Assembly: GCA_964495615.1 (NCBI GenBank)
Contig: CAZBVX010000038.1
Location: forward strand, 1 to 5,109
Reading direction: 5' to 3'
Origin: CAINDR01 sp964495615
GTDB taxonomy: Bacteria; Patescibacteriota; Patescibacteriia; Patescibacteriales; UBA12465
Length of the DNA stretch: 5,109 nt
The notes under the pieces are model-generated. The model was not told the origin of the DNA, ran no database searches, and saw nothing but the letters and a program-made list of their open reading frames with translations. How positions within the stretch are numbered: the stretch's first letter is position 1; every line of letters begins with the position of its first letter. Below are positions 1 through 5,109 of the stretch, in pieces. The position numbers were made by a program, and so were the translations under genes.

Positions 1-973
1 TTGGCGTTTCTTTTTTCTGAAATTTTTGAATAAAATTTTCCTGAGCATGATTGGCACCCTCTTCCCCTTTGATCATCTTGACGATTTCCCAAGCCGTTTT
101 CATTTTGGCGTCACGAGGATTTTCGTTTTTTAATAAGGCATCAATTTCCTTCAAAGGCATCCTGGTGTTGTTTATCAAAAATACTTTAATCATTTCATCA
201 GGTTGACTCATGATGGCACCATACATTTCTTCAGCAGAAAAACTTAAGAAGATGCCAGTTCCTCGACTCTTGGACATTAATTCACCAGTCAAAGGATTTT
301 CCATTAAATTCACAGCGACCACAAATTTGTCTTTGTTTTTGAGCTTTTTCAACAAGGTCCGTCCAACTAAAGCATTAAAAATTTGATCAGTACCACACAT
401 TTCAACATCCACCTCCATCGCTACACTGTCATAGCCTTGCATGATTGGATATAAAAATTCATGAAGAAAAATTGGTTTTTCTTCTTTGATTCTTTTTTGA
501 AACATGTCTCTTTCCAACATTTGTTGGACAGTAACATTAGAGGTGAGATTGATTACTTCCTCCATGGTTAATTTGGCTAGCCAGTCATGGTTATACATTA
601 CCTTCGCCGGATTTTCTTTGTCGGTAAAATTCATTAATGGTTTGATTTGTTCCAACCATCCCTTAGTGTTTTCTAGCACTTCTTCGCGACTTAATTGTTT
701 GCGGGCAGTGCTTTTGCCGCTTGGGTCACCAATTCGGGCCGTGAAATCACCAAAAAGAACAATTACTTCGTGCCCAAGTTTTCTAAAATCTTCTAGGAGT
801 AAATAATTTTTGGCATGACTCAAGTGTAAAGAATTAAAAGTGGCATCGGCGCCAATATAAAAACGCAATTTCTCTTTTAATAGACGCTCTCTAAATTCTT
901 TTTTGCTTGGCAAAATGGAAGAAATAATTCCTCTTTCCAAAATTTCATCAACTAACTGTTCTTTGTTGGACAT
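1..973 (-). CDS. tyrS: Tyrosyl-tRNA synthetase, 3' end cut by the window
   Basis: Class I aminoacyl-tRNA synthetase that activates tyrosine with ATP and loads it on tRNA-Tyr in the cytoplasm. Reading from ATG at 973-971 gives 324 residues with no stop before the window edge. Visible signatures are YIGADAT at 39-45, the HIGH-type motif as HLSH at 50-53, GDFTARIGDPSGK at 75-87, GYDSVAM at 180-186, CGTDQ at 193-197 in place of the usual GGTDQ/GGSDQ, and the KMSKS-type loop as LMSKS at 232-236. The GYDSVAM and CGTDQ region resembles the TyrZ-like subgroup more than the E. coli TyrS type. The family is usually about 400 residues, so the missing part should be the C-terminal tRNA-binding (S4-like) domain. 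The start is 10 bp after the htpX stop, so the gene is probably co-transcribed with htpX. There is no Shine-Dalgarno sequence, only an A/T-rich leader. Identity is firm; the subgroup is less sure. Confidence 0.95.
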   Translation of the reverse strand, partial: MSNKEQLVDEILERGIISSILPSKKEFRERLLKEKLRFYIGADATFNSLHLSHAKNYLLLEDFRKLGHEVIVLFGDFTARIGDPSGKSTARKQLSREEVLENTKGWLEQIKPLMNFTDKENPAKVMYNHDWLAKLTMEEVINLTSNVTVQQMLERDMFQKRIKEEKPIFLHEFLYPIMQGYDSVAMEVDVEMCGTDQIFNALVGRTLLKKLKNKDKFVVAVNLMENPLTGELMSKSRGTGIFLSFSAEEMYGAIMSQPDEMIKVFLINNTRMPLKEIDALLKNENPRDAKMKTAWEIVKMIKGEEGANHAQENFIQKFQKKETP

Positions 974-974
974 A

Positions 975-988
975 ATATTTTTATTATT
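975..988 (-). promoter_or_regulatory. A/T-rich leader without Shine-Dalgarno, tyrS
   Basis: Second copy of AATAATAAAAATAT. It overlaps the htpX stop codon (986-984) and stands one base before the tyrS ATG. Seen with the copy before the slipin gene, it suggests a preferred initiation context, though simple A/T richness could also explain it. Confidence 0.45.
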
Positions 989-1892
989 TGTTTTCAATTC
1001 CTCTCAGTTTGGCAATTCTCTCCTCAACTGGCGGATGAGTCATCATCATTTTGAAAAACCAAGATTTTTTTTCATTATTTCCTTTGAGGGGCGAAGCAAT
1101 ATAAAGATGCGCCGTCGCCCGGTTGGCTGCTTCTAGGGGTTCTGGGTCAGCAGAAATTTTTTCCAAAGCTCTCGCCAAACCTTCTGGATAGCGAGTAAGC
1201 AAGGCGCCGCTGGCATCGGCCAAAAATTCTCTTTTACGAGAAATAGCAAACTGCATCATCGAAGCTCCAATCGGCGCTAAAATCGCCAAAACAATCGCCA
1301 CAATCGTGATGACCAGGGCAAATTGAGAATTTTCATCATCACTTTTTCTTCGGTTGCCAAATATTGACCAACGCATAAACCAATCCGCCAAAAGAACCAC
1401 AAAACCAACCATCACCGTCACCAAAGTGGCTAACAAAATATCACGATTGCCAATATGAGAAAGTTCGTGAGCAATCACGCCTTCCAACTCTGCTTTGTCT
1501 AATTTTTCCAGCAAACCGGTGGTGACTGCAATCACGGCATGATTTTTGTCACGACCGGTAGCAAAAGCGTTCGGCGCCGAATCATTAATGATATAAATTT
1601 TTGGTAACGGCAAACCGGCGGTGATGCAAAGATTTTCTACCAAGTGATAAAGTTCGCGCGCACTATCGTGATCAATTTCGTGAGCATTACTCATTGCCAA
1701 AACCATTTTGTCGCTATACCAATAACTAAAAAAACTTGAAAAAATACTAACCCCAACTGCCAAATAAAGAATATTGGCATTATCCATTACGCGAGCAAAA
1801 ACAAAGCCTAATAAAATAATAAACGCAAAAAACCCAGCCATCAAAAACCAGGTTTTTCGCTTGTTGGAATCACTATTCTGATAAAGAGTCAT
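984..1892 (-). CDS. htpX: HtpX, M48 family membrane zinc metalloprotease
   Basis: Integral membrane endopeptidase that degrades misfolded or damaged membrane proteins; in E. coli it works alongside FtsH. The 302-residue length is normal for the family. A short basic N-terminus (KRK at 11-13) precedes hydrophobic segments at about 15-35 and 42-60. NAFATG at 108-113 is typical of M48B. The zinc site is HELSH at 142-146, with E143 as catalytic base and H142 and H146 as ligands. Two more hydrophobic segments follow at about 152-172 and 191-213. The third ligand is E222 in SRKREFLAD (218-226), and the C-terminal THPPVEERI motif is at 285-293. All catalytic residues are present, so it should be active. 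The start at 1892 is only 3 bp after the slipin stop, which suggests translational coupling. A weak GGAA-containing stretch inside the slipin end is the only possible ribosome binding site. The protein ends in ENK, as does the slipin. Confidence 0.96.
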   Translation of the reverse strand: MTLYQNSDSNKRKTWFLMAGFFAFIILLGFVFARVMDNANILYLAVGVSIFSSFFSYWYSDKMVLAMSNAHEIDHDSARELYHLVENLCITAGLPLPKIYIINDSAPNAFATGRDKNHAVIAVTTGLLEKLDKAELEGVIAHELSHIGNRDILLATLVTVMVGFVVLLADWFMRWSIFGNRRKSDDENSQFALVITIVAIVLAILAPIGASMMQFAISRKREFLADASGALLTRYPEGLARALEKISADPEPLEAANRATAHLYIASPLKGNNEKKSWFFKMMMTHPPVEERIAKLRGIENK

Positions 1893-1895
1893 AGA

Positions 1896-2654
1896 TTATT
1901 TGTTTTCCGTTTTGTTGCCAAAACCTTTGAAAGCTTCCAAGACTTCAATCGGCGTCATAAAAATTACAGTATTTGATTGATCGGAAGAAATATCATTAAT
2001 CGCTTGCAAGGTGCGAAGAGAAAGGGCGCCTGGAGCATAAGACAAAACTTTGGCGGCTTCCGCAATGTTGTTGGCGGCAGCTAATTCACCTTCGGAATTA
2101 ATAATCACTGCACGTTTTTCACGTTCCGCCTCCGCTTGCTTGGCAATAGTTCTTTCCATTGATTCTGGTAGTGAAACATCTTTTAATTCAACGTTGTTTA
2201 CTTTGATTCCCCATTCATCAGTTTCTTTGTCCACGATTTCACGAATGCGATCGGCAATTTTTTCACGTTGACCAAGCAATTCATCCAAAGTAACTTCACC
2301 GACAATATTTCTCATCGTTGTTTGTGCATATTGAGAAATTGCAAAAAAGAAATTTTCTACTTCAATCACTGCTTTTTCGGCAGCAGTAACCTTGTAGTAA
2401 ATAACCGCATTCACAGTGACTGATACGTTATCTCGAGTAATTGCTTTTTGATCTGGAACATCAACTGCTTTGACACGAATATCTACTTTTTTGAAAGATT
2501 GAAAAATTGGAATGACGATTTTCCAGCCTGGCATCATGATGCCAGTATAGCGCCCCATGGTGAATCTAACACCGCGCTCATATTGATTGATTTGTTTTAG
2601 ACTGACTAAAAACAGGAAAAACAAAGCAACCAGGATCGAATAAGTTAAAGACAT
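1896..2654 (-). CDS. Slipin/stomatin-type SPFH membrane protein
   Basis: Member of the SPFH (stomatin/prohibitin/flotillin/HflKC) superfamily, whose members oligomerise on membranes and organise or restrain membrane proteases. The 252 residues begin with one hydrophobic segment at about 4-19. The slipin-type SPFH entry QINQYERGVRF at 21-31 follows, then MPGWKIVIPIF at 41-51, VKAVDVPDQKAITRDN at 61-76 and the SPFH core with VNAVIYYKV at 81-89. An Ala/Glu-rich helical stretch at about 168-205 is the expected oligomerising coiled coil. The C-terminal part (LSLRTLQAIN at 211-220) is also slipin-like. Bacterial slipins often sit beside nfeD; none is visible here and the neighbour is htpX. Start ATG at 2654-2652 lies 19 bp after the lemA stop and has no Shine-Dalgarno sequence. 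Alternatives such as HflK or HflC fit less well, since HflKC normally come as a pair. Its role as a partner of HtpX is inferred from context. Confidence 0.92.
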   Translation of the reverse strand: MSLTYSILVALFFLFLVSLKQINQYERGVRFTMGRYTGIMMPGWKIVIPIFQSFKKVDIRVKAVDVPDQKAITRDNVSVTVNAVIYYKVTAAEKAVIEVENFFFAISQYAQTTMRNIVGEVTLDELLGQREKIADRIREIVDKETDEWGIKVNNVELKDVSLPESMERTIAKQAEAEREKRAVIINSEGELAAANNIAEAAKVLSYAPGALSLRTLQAINDISSDQSNTVIFMTPIEVLEAFKGFGNKTENK

Positions 2655-2668
2655 ATATTTTTATTATT
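2655..2668 (-). promoter_or_regulatory. A/T-rich leader without Shine-Dalgarno, slipin gene
   Basis: AATAATAAAAATAT lies directly before the slipin ATG. The same 14 bases occur at 975-988, one base before the tyrS ATG. No purine-rich Shine-Dalgarno sequence is present, so initiation may depend on an unstructured A/U-rich region or on coupling to the upstream gene. Whether the shared sequence has a function is not shown. Confidence 0.45.
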
Positions 2669-2673
2669 TTTTA

Positions 2674-3236
2674 TTAAAATTTTACTTCCACTGGTGCTTT
2701 TTCGTTTTCCGCAGCTTCAAAAAAAGTACGATCAGCAAAACCAAGCATTTTGCCGAATAAGTTGGTTGGAAAAATTTGCAATTTGGTGTTGAAATCACGA
2801 ACATTGCCGTTGTAGAAGCGGCGGGAAGCCATGATTTTGTCTTCGGTGTCAGTCAATTCACGTTGTAATTCCAAAAAGTTTTGATTGGCTTTCAAATCTG
2901 GATAATTTTCTGATAAAGCAAAAATAGTTTTCAAAGAAGACGACAAAACGTTTTCCGCTTTTTCCACTTCTGCTGGATTTCCACCAGCTTGAGCAGTCAT
3001 CGCTTCGTTGCGTGCCTTGATGACGTTTTCAAAGGTGACGCTTTCGTGAGCGGCGTAGCCCTTCACGGTTTCTACTAAATTAGGAATCAAATCGTGGCGT
3101 CTTTTTAGCTGGACATCAATATCGCTCCAAGCNNNNNNNNNNCGCGATTTTTTAAAGTAATTAAACCGTTGTACATTCCGATTGCTACCAAAGCGAGCAA
3201 AACGATAATGCCAGCAACAATCCAAAAAATGGTCAT
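2674..3236 (-). CDS. lemA: LemA family protein, interrupted by an assembly gap
   Basis: Membrane-anchored helical-bundle protein of the LemA family; the molecular role is not settled. The real start is ATG at 3236-3234. It encodes 31 residues before the gap: a hydrophobic segment at about 3-22, then MYNGLITLKNR. Ten Ns (3133-3142) follow, and the protein resumes with AWSDIDVQLKRRHDLIPNLV, a family hallmark, then VKGYAAHE and, near the C-terminus, the LQRELTDTEDKI and RRFYNGNVRDFN stretches. Taken literally, the ten Ns shift the frame. Eight missing bases would restore it and supply exactly three codons where the family usually has V-E-E or similar, giving about 186 residues, a normal length. 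The break is therefore an assembly artefact, not a pseudogene. An alternative start at 3225 is in the wrong frame for the N-terminus and gives a non-LemA sequence. A good sigma-70-like promoter lies just upstream, and no Shine-Dalgarno sequence is visible. lemA genes are often found near htpX, which fits this operon. Confidence 0.93.
3133..3142. other. Assembly gap of ten Ns inside lemA
   Basis: Ten consecutive Ns interrupt lemA after codon 31 plus one base. The frames on the two sides disagree by the amount expected if the true gap is 8 bases (or 8 plus or minus a multiple of 3). Ten is therefore most likely a placeholder and not a measured length. Confidence 0.95.
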
Positions 3237-3269
3237 AAAATTGAGATAATTAATTATTTAAGCCTTTAC

Positions 3270-3298
3270 ATTATATACTAAAAACGCCAAAAAATCAA
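3270..3298 (-). promoter_or_regulatory. Sigma-70-type promoter of the lemA-slipin-htpX run
   Basis: On the minus strand, TTGATT (3298-3293) matches the -35 consensus at 4 of 6 bases. TATAAT (3275-3270) is a perfect -10 box, and the spacer is exactly 17 bp. Transcription should start near 3263-3265, giving a leader of roughly 27 nt before lemA. The -35 box overlaps the loop and 3' arm of the terminator that ends the upstream tRNA transcript. No extended -10 (TGn) is present. Confidence 0.8.
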
Positions 3299-3308
3299 GT
3301 TTTTGGCG
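3280..3308 (-). terminator. Rho-independent terminator after tRNA-Gly
   Basis: On the minus strand CGCCAAAAA (3308-3300) pairs with TTTTTGGCG (3293-3285) across a six-base loop, CTTGAT. The nine-pair stem is followed directly by five Ts (3284-3280). It lies 21 bp after the encoded CCA end of the tRNA and should end the ileS/tRNA-Gly transcript. The lower part of the stem is GC and the upper part A-T, so strength is moderate. Confidence 0.8.
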
Positions 3309-3329
3309 AATTTATATTGTACCGTATTT

Positions 3330-3404
3330 TGGAGCGAGTGAGCGGAATCGAACCGCCGTTTTCAGCTTGGGAAGCTGACATAATAACCATTATACGACAC
3401 TCGC
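3330..3404 (-). tRNA. tRNA-Gly, anticodon CCC
   Basis: Complete cloverleaf on the minus strand. The acceptor stem GCGAGTG pairs with CACTCGC over 7 bp. The D-arm contains GTAT and AATGGTTA, with a typical 13-22 mismatch. The anticodon stem TCAGC/GCTGA encloses the loop TTCCCAA with anticodon CCC (forward-strand GGG at 3369-3371), which reads the glycine codon GGG. The variable loop is AAAC. The T-arm GGCGG/CCGCT has one G-T pair and the loop TTCGATT. U73, the bacterial glycine discriminator base, and an encoded CCA (3332-3330) complete it. It lies 21 bp after the ileS stop, has no clear promoter of its own and is followed by a terminator, so it is probably processed from the ileS transcript. 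Confidence 0.97.
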
Positions 3405-3425
3405 AATAACGCCAAAGGCGTTATT
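3405..3425. repeat. Perfect 9-bp inverted repeat between ileS and tRNA-Gly
   Basis: AATAACGCC (3405-3413) and GGCGTTATT (3417-3425) form a perfect nine-pair stem around a three-base loop. It fills the whole gap between the ileS stop codon and the first base of the tRNA. On the plus strand it is followed by a T-rich run (3426-3436), which gives a terminator shape in that direction. On the minus strand, the direction of all the genes here, the tRNA follows at once and there is no U-tract. It may therefore be a processing or protective hairpin, or a terminator of antisense transcripts. Confidence 0.8.
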
Positions 3426-5109
3426 TTATTTTTTTCTAATCGCTAATTTTGTTTTCCCTGCCCCCAAAGAAACTTCCTTGACCGGCAAGTCTTCCGGAAT
3501 ATTTTCTAATTTTATTTCGGCACTCAAAGTATCTTTGCTCAAAGCGTCTTGAAAATTTTTAACCATAGCCACGACATCTTCGTCGGTAGTTTCCAAATAA
3601 GTAATCACCTGATCGTTAATGGTCAAACCTCCTTCTTTGCGCAACATGTTAATGAAGCGCACTAATTCGCGTTTCAAGCCTTCCAGTTTTAATTCCGGAG
3701 TAATAACCGTATCCAAAACTACTTCTGGAAAATCGTTTTCTAACTTTTCCCAAATTACTTGCTGAATATTTAGTTCATCTTTGATTAATTCTAGGTATTC
3801 AACGCCCAATTCTGCTTCTTTGGTTTTGACGGTTAAGGAAGTAAGCATTTGGCGAATTTTGATACCAGCAGTGTCGCGAGCGGCTAGGCCGAGCTCCACA
3901 ATTTTGCGCACCAAAGCCATTTGATTGAGAACGATTTGTGATTTTTCGGTAATTTCCTGTTTGGCTGGCCAGTTTTCTAGGTGAACAGATTTGTTGCCGT
4001 CAGCAAAATTATTACCCGACAAACTCTGCCACAAATTTTCGGCAACAAAAGGCATAAATGGAGCAATGACTTTTGATAACTCAGTTAACACAAATTTAGT
4101 GGTTGTCAAAGCGGATTTCTGGTCGGCTTCGTCTTCACTTTTGAAACGATCGCGACTGCGGCGCAAATACCAAGTAGAAAGTTCATCAATAAATTCAGTG
4201 ATTGGGCGCATTGCTTTTTGCGGATTATAATTTTCCATCGCTTCGGTTACTTCTTTGATTAAAAGATTTAACTTGGCGATAATCCACAAATCCAAAATAT
4301 TTTCCGATTGCTGATTTACGTCTTTTAACTCAGCCCTAAACATTTCATAAAATTTGTAGACATTCCAAAGAATCATCAAATTTTTGCGGAGAGATTCCTC
4401 GGTTCCCTTTTCAGAAAAATTCAAATTTTCAGCCTGAACGACTGGTGAAGCGAGAATGTAGGCGCGCAAAGCATCGGCACCGTATTTCTCCATCACGATT
4501 GCCGGATCGGGATAATTCTGTAATTTTTTGGACATCTTCTTGCCATCTTCGGCGAGAACGGTGCCATTCACAATCACATTTTTGAAGGCCTCTTTGTTTT
4601 TGATGCCGCCAGAAATGACGTGCAAATAATAGAACCAGCAACGAGTTTGATCAACACCCTCGGCAATAAATTGCGCTGGAAAATTATTTTCAAATTTTTC
4701 TTTGTTTTCAAAAGGGTAATGCAATTGAGCATAAGGCATCGAACCAGATTCAAACCAGCAATCCATCACGTCCGGCACGCGATGCATTTTTCCGCCGCAT
4801 TGCTCACACTCAAAACTCAACAAATCAACCTTGTCTTTGTGAATATCCGTAATGGTTTGGCCGGTTAATTTTTCCAATTCGGAAACACTGCCGATCACTT
4901 TTCTTTCACCGCAAGCACATTCCCAAATTGGCAAAGCGCTCGCCCAAAAACGTTGACGAGAAATTGACCAATCACGAGCACCTTCCAGCCAATTACCAAA
5001 ACGGCCATTCTTGATGTAGTCCGGAGACCAATTAATATTTTTGGCACTCTCCAATAATTGCTCTTTGATTTTGGTCACGCCGACAAACCAAGAAGAAGTG
5101 GCATAGTTG
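3426..5109 (-). CDS. ileS: Isoleucyl-tRNA synthetase, 5' end cut by the window
   Basis: Class I synthetase that loads isoleucine on tRNA-Ile in the cytoplasm. The 560 C-terminal residues are visible; the HIGH motif and most of the editing domain lie beyond the window. The frame runs open to the edge (NYATSSWFVG before the GTG at 5078), so that GTG is an internal valine and not a start. Visible landmarks are WLEGARDWSISRQRFW at about 4940-4990, a probable zinc-binding insert with CxC (4911-4919) and CxxC (4797-4808), DVMDCWFESGSMP, FIAEGVDQTRCWFY, and the catalytic lysine loop as KMSKKLQNYPDP (KMSKK at 4524-4538). After these come the anticodon-binding helices with WYLRRSRDRF and the C-terminal AARDTAGIKIRQ and LKRELVRFINMLRKE stretches. 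KMSKK followed by NYPDP is typical of the eukaryote/archaea-like (type 2) IleRS. It ends in TAA at 3428-3426, directly against the hairpin before tRNA-Gly. Confidence 0.97.
   Translation of the reverse strand, partial: NYATSSWFVGVTKIKEQLLESAKNINWSPDYIKNGRFGNWLEGARDWSISRQRFWASALPIWECACGERKVIGSVSELEKLTGQTITDIHKDKVDLLSFECEQCGGKMHRVPDVMDCWFESGSMPYAQLHYPFENKEKFENNFPAQFIAEGVDQTRCWFYYLHVISGGIKNKEAFKNVIVNGTVLAEDGKKMSKKLQNYPDPAIVMEKYGADALRAYILASPVVQAENLNFSEKGTEESLRKNLMILWNVYKFYEMFRAELKDVNQQSENILDLWIIAKLNLLIKEVTEAMENYNPQKAMRPITEFIDELSTWYLRRSRDRFKSEDEADQKSALTTTKFVLTELSKVIAPFMPFVAENLWQSLSGNNFADGNKSVHLENWPAKQEITEKSQIVLNQMALVRKIVELGLAARDTAGIKIRQMLTSLTVKTKEAELGVEYLELIKDELNIQQVIWEKLENDFPEVVLDTVITPELKLEGLKRELVRFINMLRKEGGLTINDQVITYLETTDEDVVAMVKNFQDALSKDTLSAEIKLENIPEDLPVKEVSLGAGKTKLAIRKK

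Noticed and set aside
504..806. Plus-strand open frame of 100 codons
   Set aside because: It lies entirely antisense to tyrS, whose frame carries clear synthetase motifs. The plus-strand peptide has no recognisable domain.
903..1136. Plus-strand open frame across the tyrS/htpX junction
   Set aside because: It is antisense to the start of tyrS and the end of htpX, both firm genes. No promoter or ribosome binding site supports it.
2050..2271. Plus-strand open frame opposite the slipin gene
   Set aside because: It is a shadow of the Ala/Glu-rich helical region of the slipin; the low-complexity Ala/Ser/Leu peptide is what its complement yields.
3225..3227. Apparent lemA start at 3225
   Set aside because: Reading from there through the Ns gives a Cys/Phe-rich peptide unlike LemA. 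The frame from 3236 gives the expected membrane anchor.
3246..3257. 12-bp palindrome ATAATTAATTAT in the lemA leader, as a possible operator
   Set aside because: It is made only of A and T in an A/T-rich leader and lies downstream of the promoter. No regulator family can be matched to it, so chance is the simpler reading.
3405..3425. The hairpin as an ordinary terminator of ileS
   Set aside because: On the minus strand it has no U-tract; the tRNA begins at the next base, so read-through into the tRNA is more likely.
3991..4868. Two plus-strand frames (3991-4230, 4620-4868) and one minus-strand frame (4429-4641) within ileS
   Set aside because: All overlap conserved IleRS sequence, including the KMSKK loop region, and none shows a known domain.
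5076..5078. GTG as the start of ileS
   Set aside because: The frame continues upstream to the window edge with conserved IleRS residues (SSWFV), so this GTG is an internal valine.

Overview
This AT-rich window has every gene on the minus strand, packed with very short gaps. Reading right to left it holds: the 3' part of an isoleucyl-tRNA synthetase gene (ileS, cut by the window edge at 5109), a tRNA-Gly with anticodon CCC (3330-3404), and then a run of four genes: lemA (2674-3236, containing a 10-N assembly gap), a slipin/stomatin-type SPFH protein (1896-2654), the M48 membrane protease htpX (984-1892) and tyrS (1-973, cut by the window edge).

The organism cannot be named. The run of Ns points to a draft or metagenomic assembly. 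The IleRS looks like the eukaryote/archaea-like type (KMSKK, CxC and CxxC insert), and the TyrRS has HLSH and LMSKS signatures. Together with the compact layout and genes without visible Shine-Dalgarno sequences, these fit a Candidate Phyla Radiation (Patescibacteria) bacterium. That is an inference from protein style, not a proof. All four complete gene ends use TAA, and the standard code reads every frame without in-frame stops.

Layout: ileS is followed, after a 21-nt perfect hairpin that touches the tRNA 5' end, by tRNA-Gly. A Rho-independent terminator (3280-3308) follows the tRNA. The promoter of the lemA run (TTGATT, 17 bp, TATAAT) overlaps that terminator: its -35 box lies in the terminator loop and 3' arm. 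The lemA, slipin, htpX and tyrS genes are separated by 19, 3 and 10 bp and are probably one transcript.

LemA, the slipin and HtpX are all membrane-anchored. HtpX is a zinc protease for membrane proteins, and SPFH proteins commonly scaffold membrane proteases. The trio is therefore best read as a membrane protein quality-control module, with HtpX in the place often taken by NfeD beside bacterial slipins. I found no clearly new system. The points most worth checking are the overlapping terminator/promoter, the hairpin abutting the tRNA, the lemA-slipin-htpX module and the mis-sized assembly gap in lemA.
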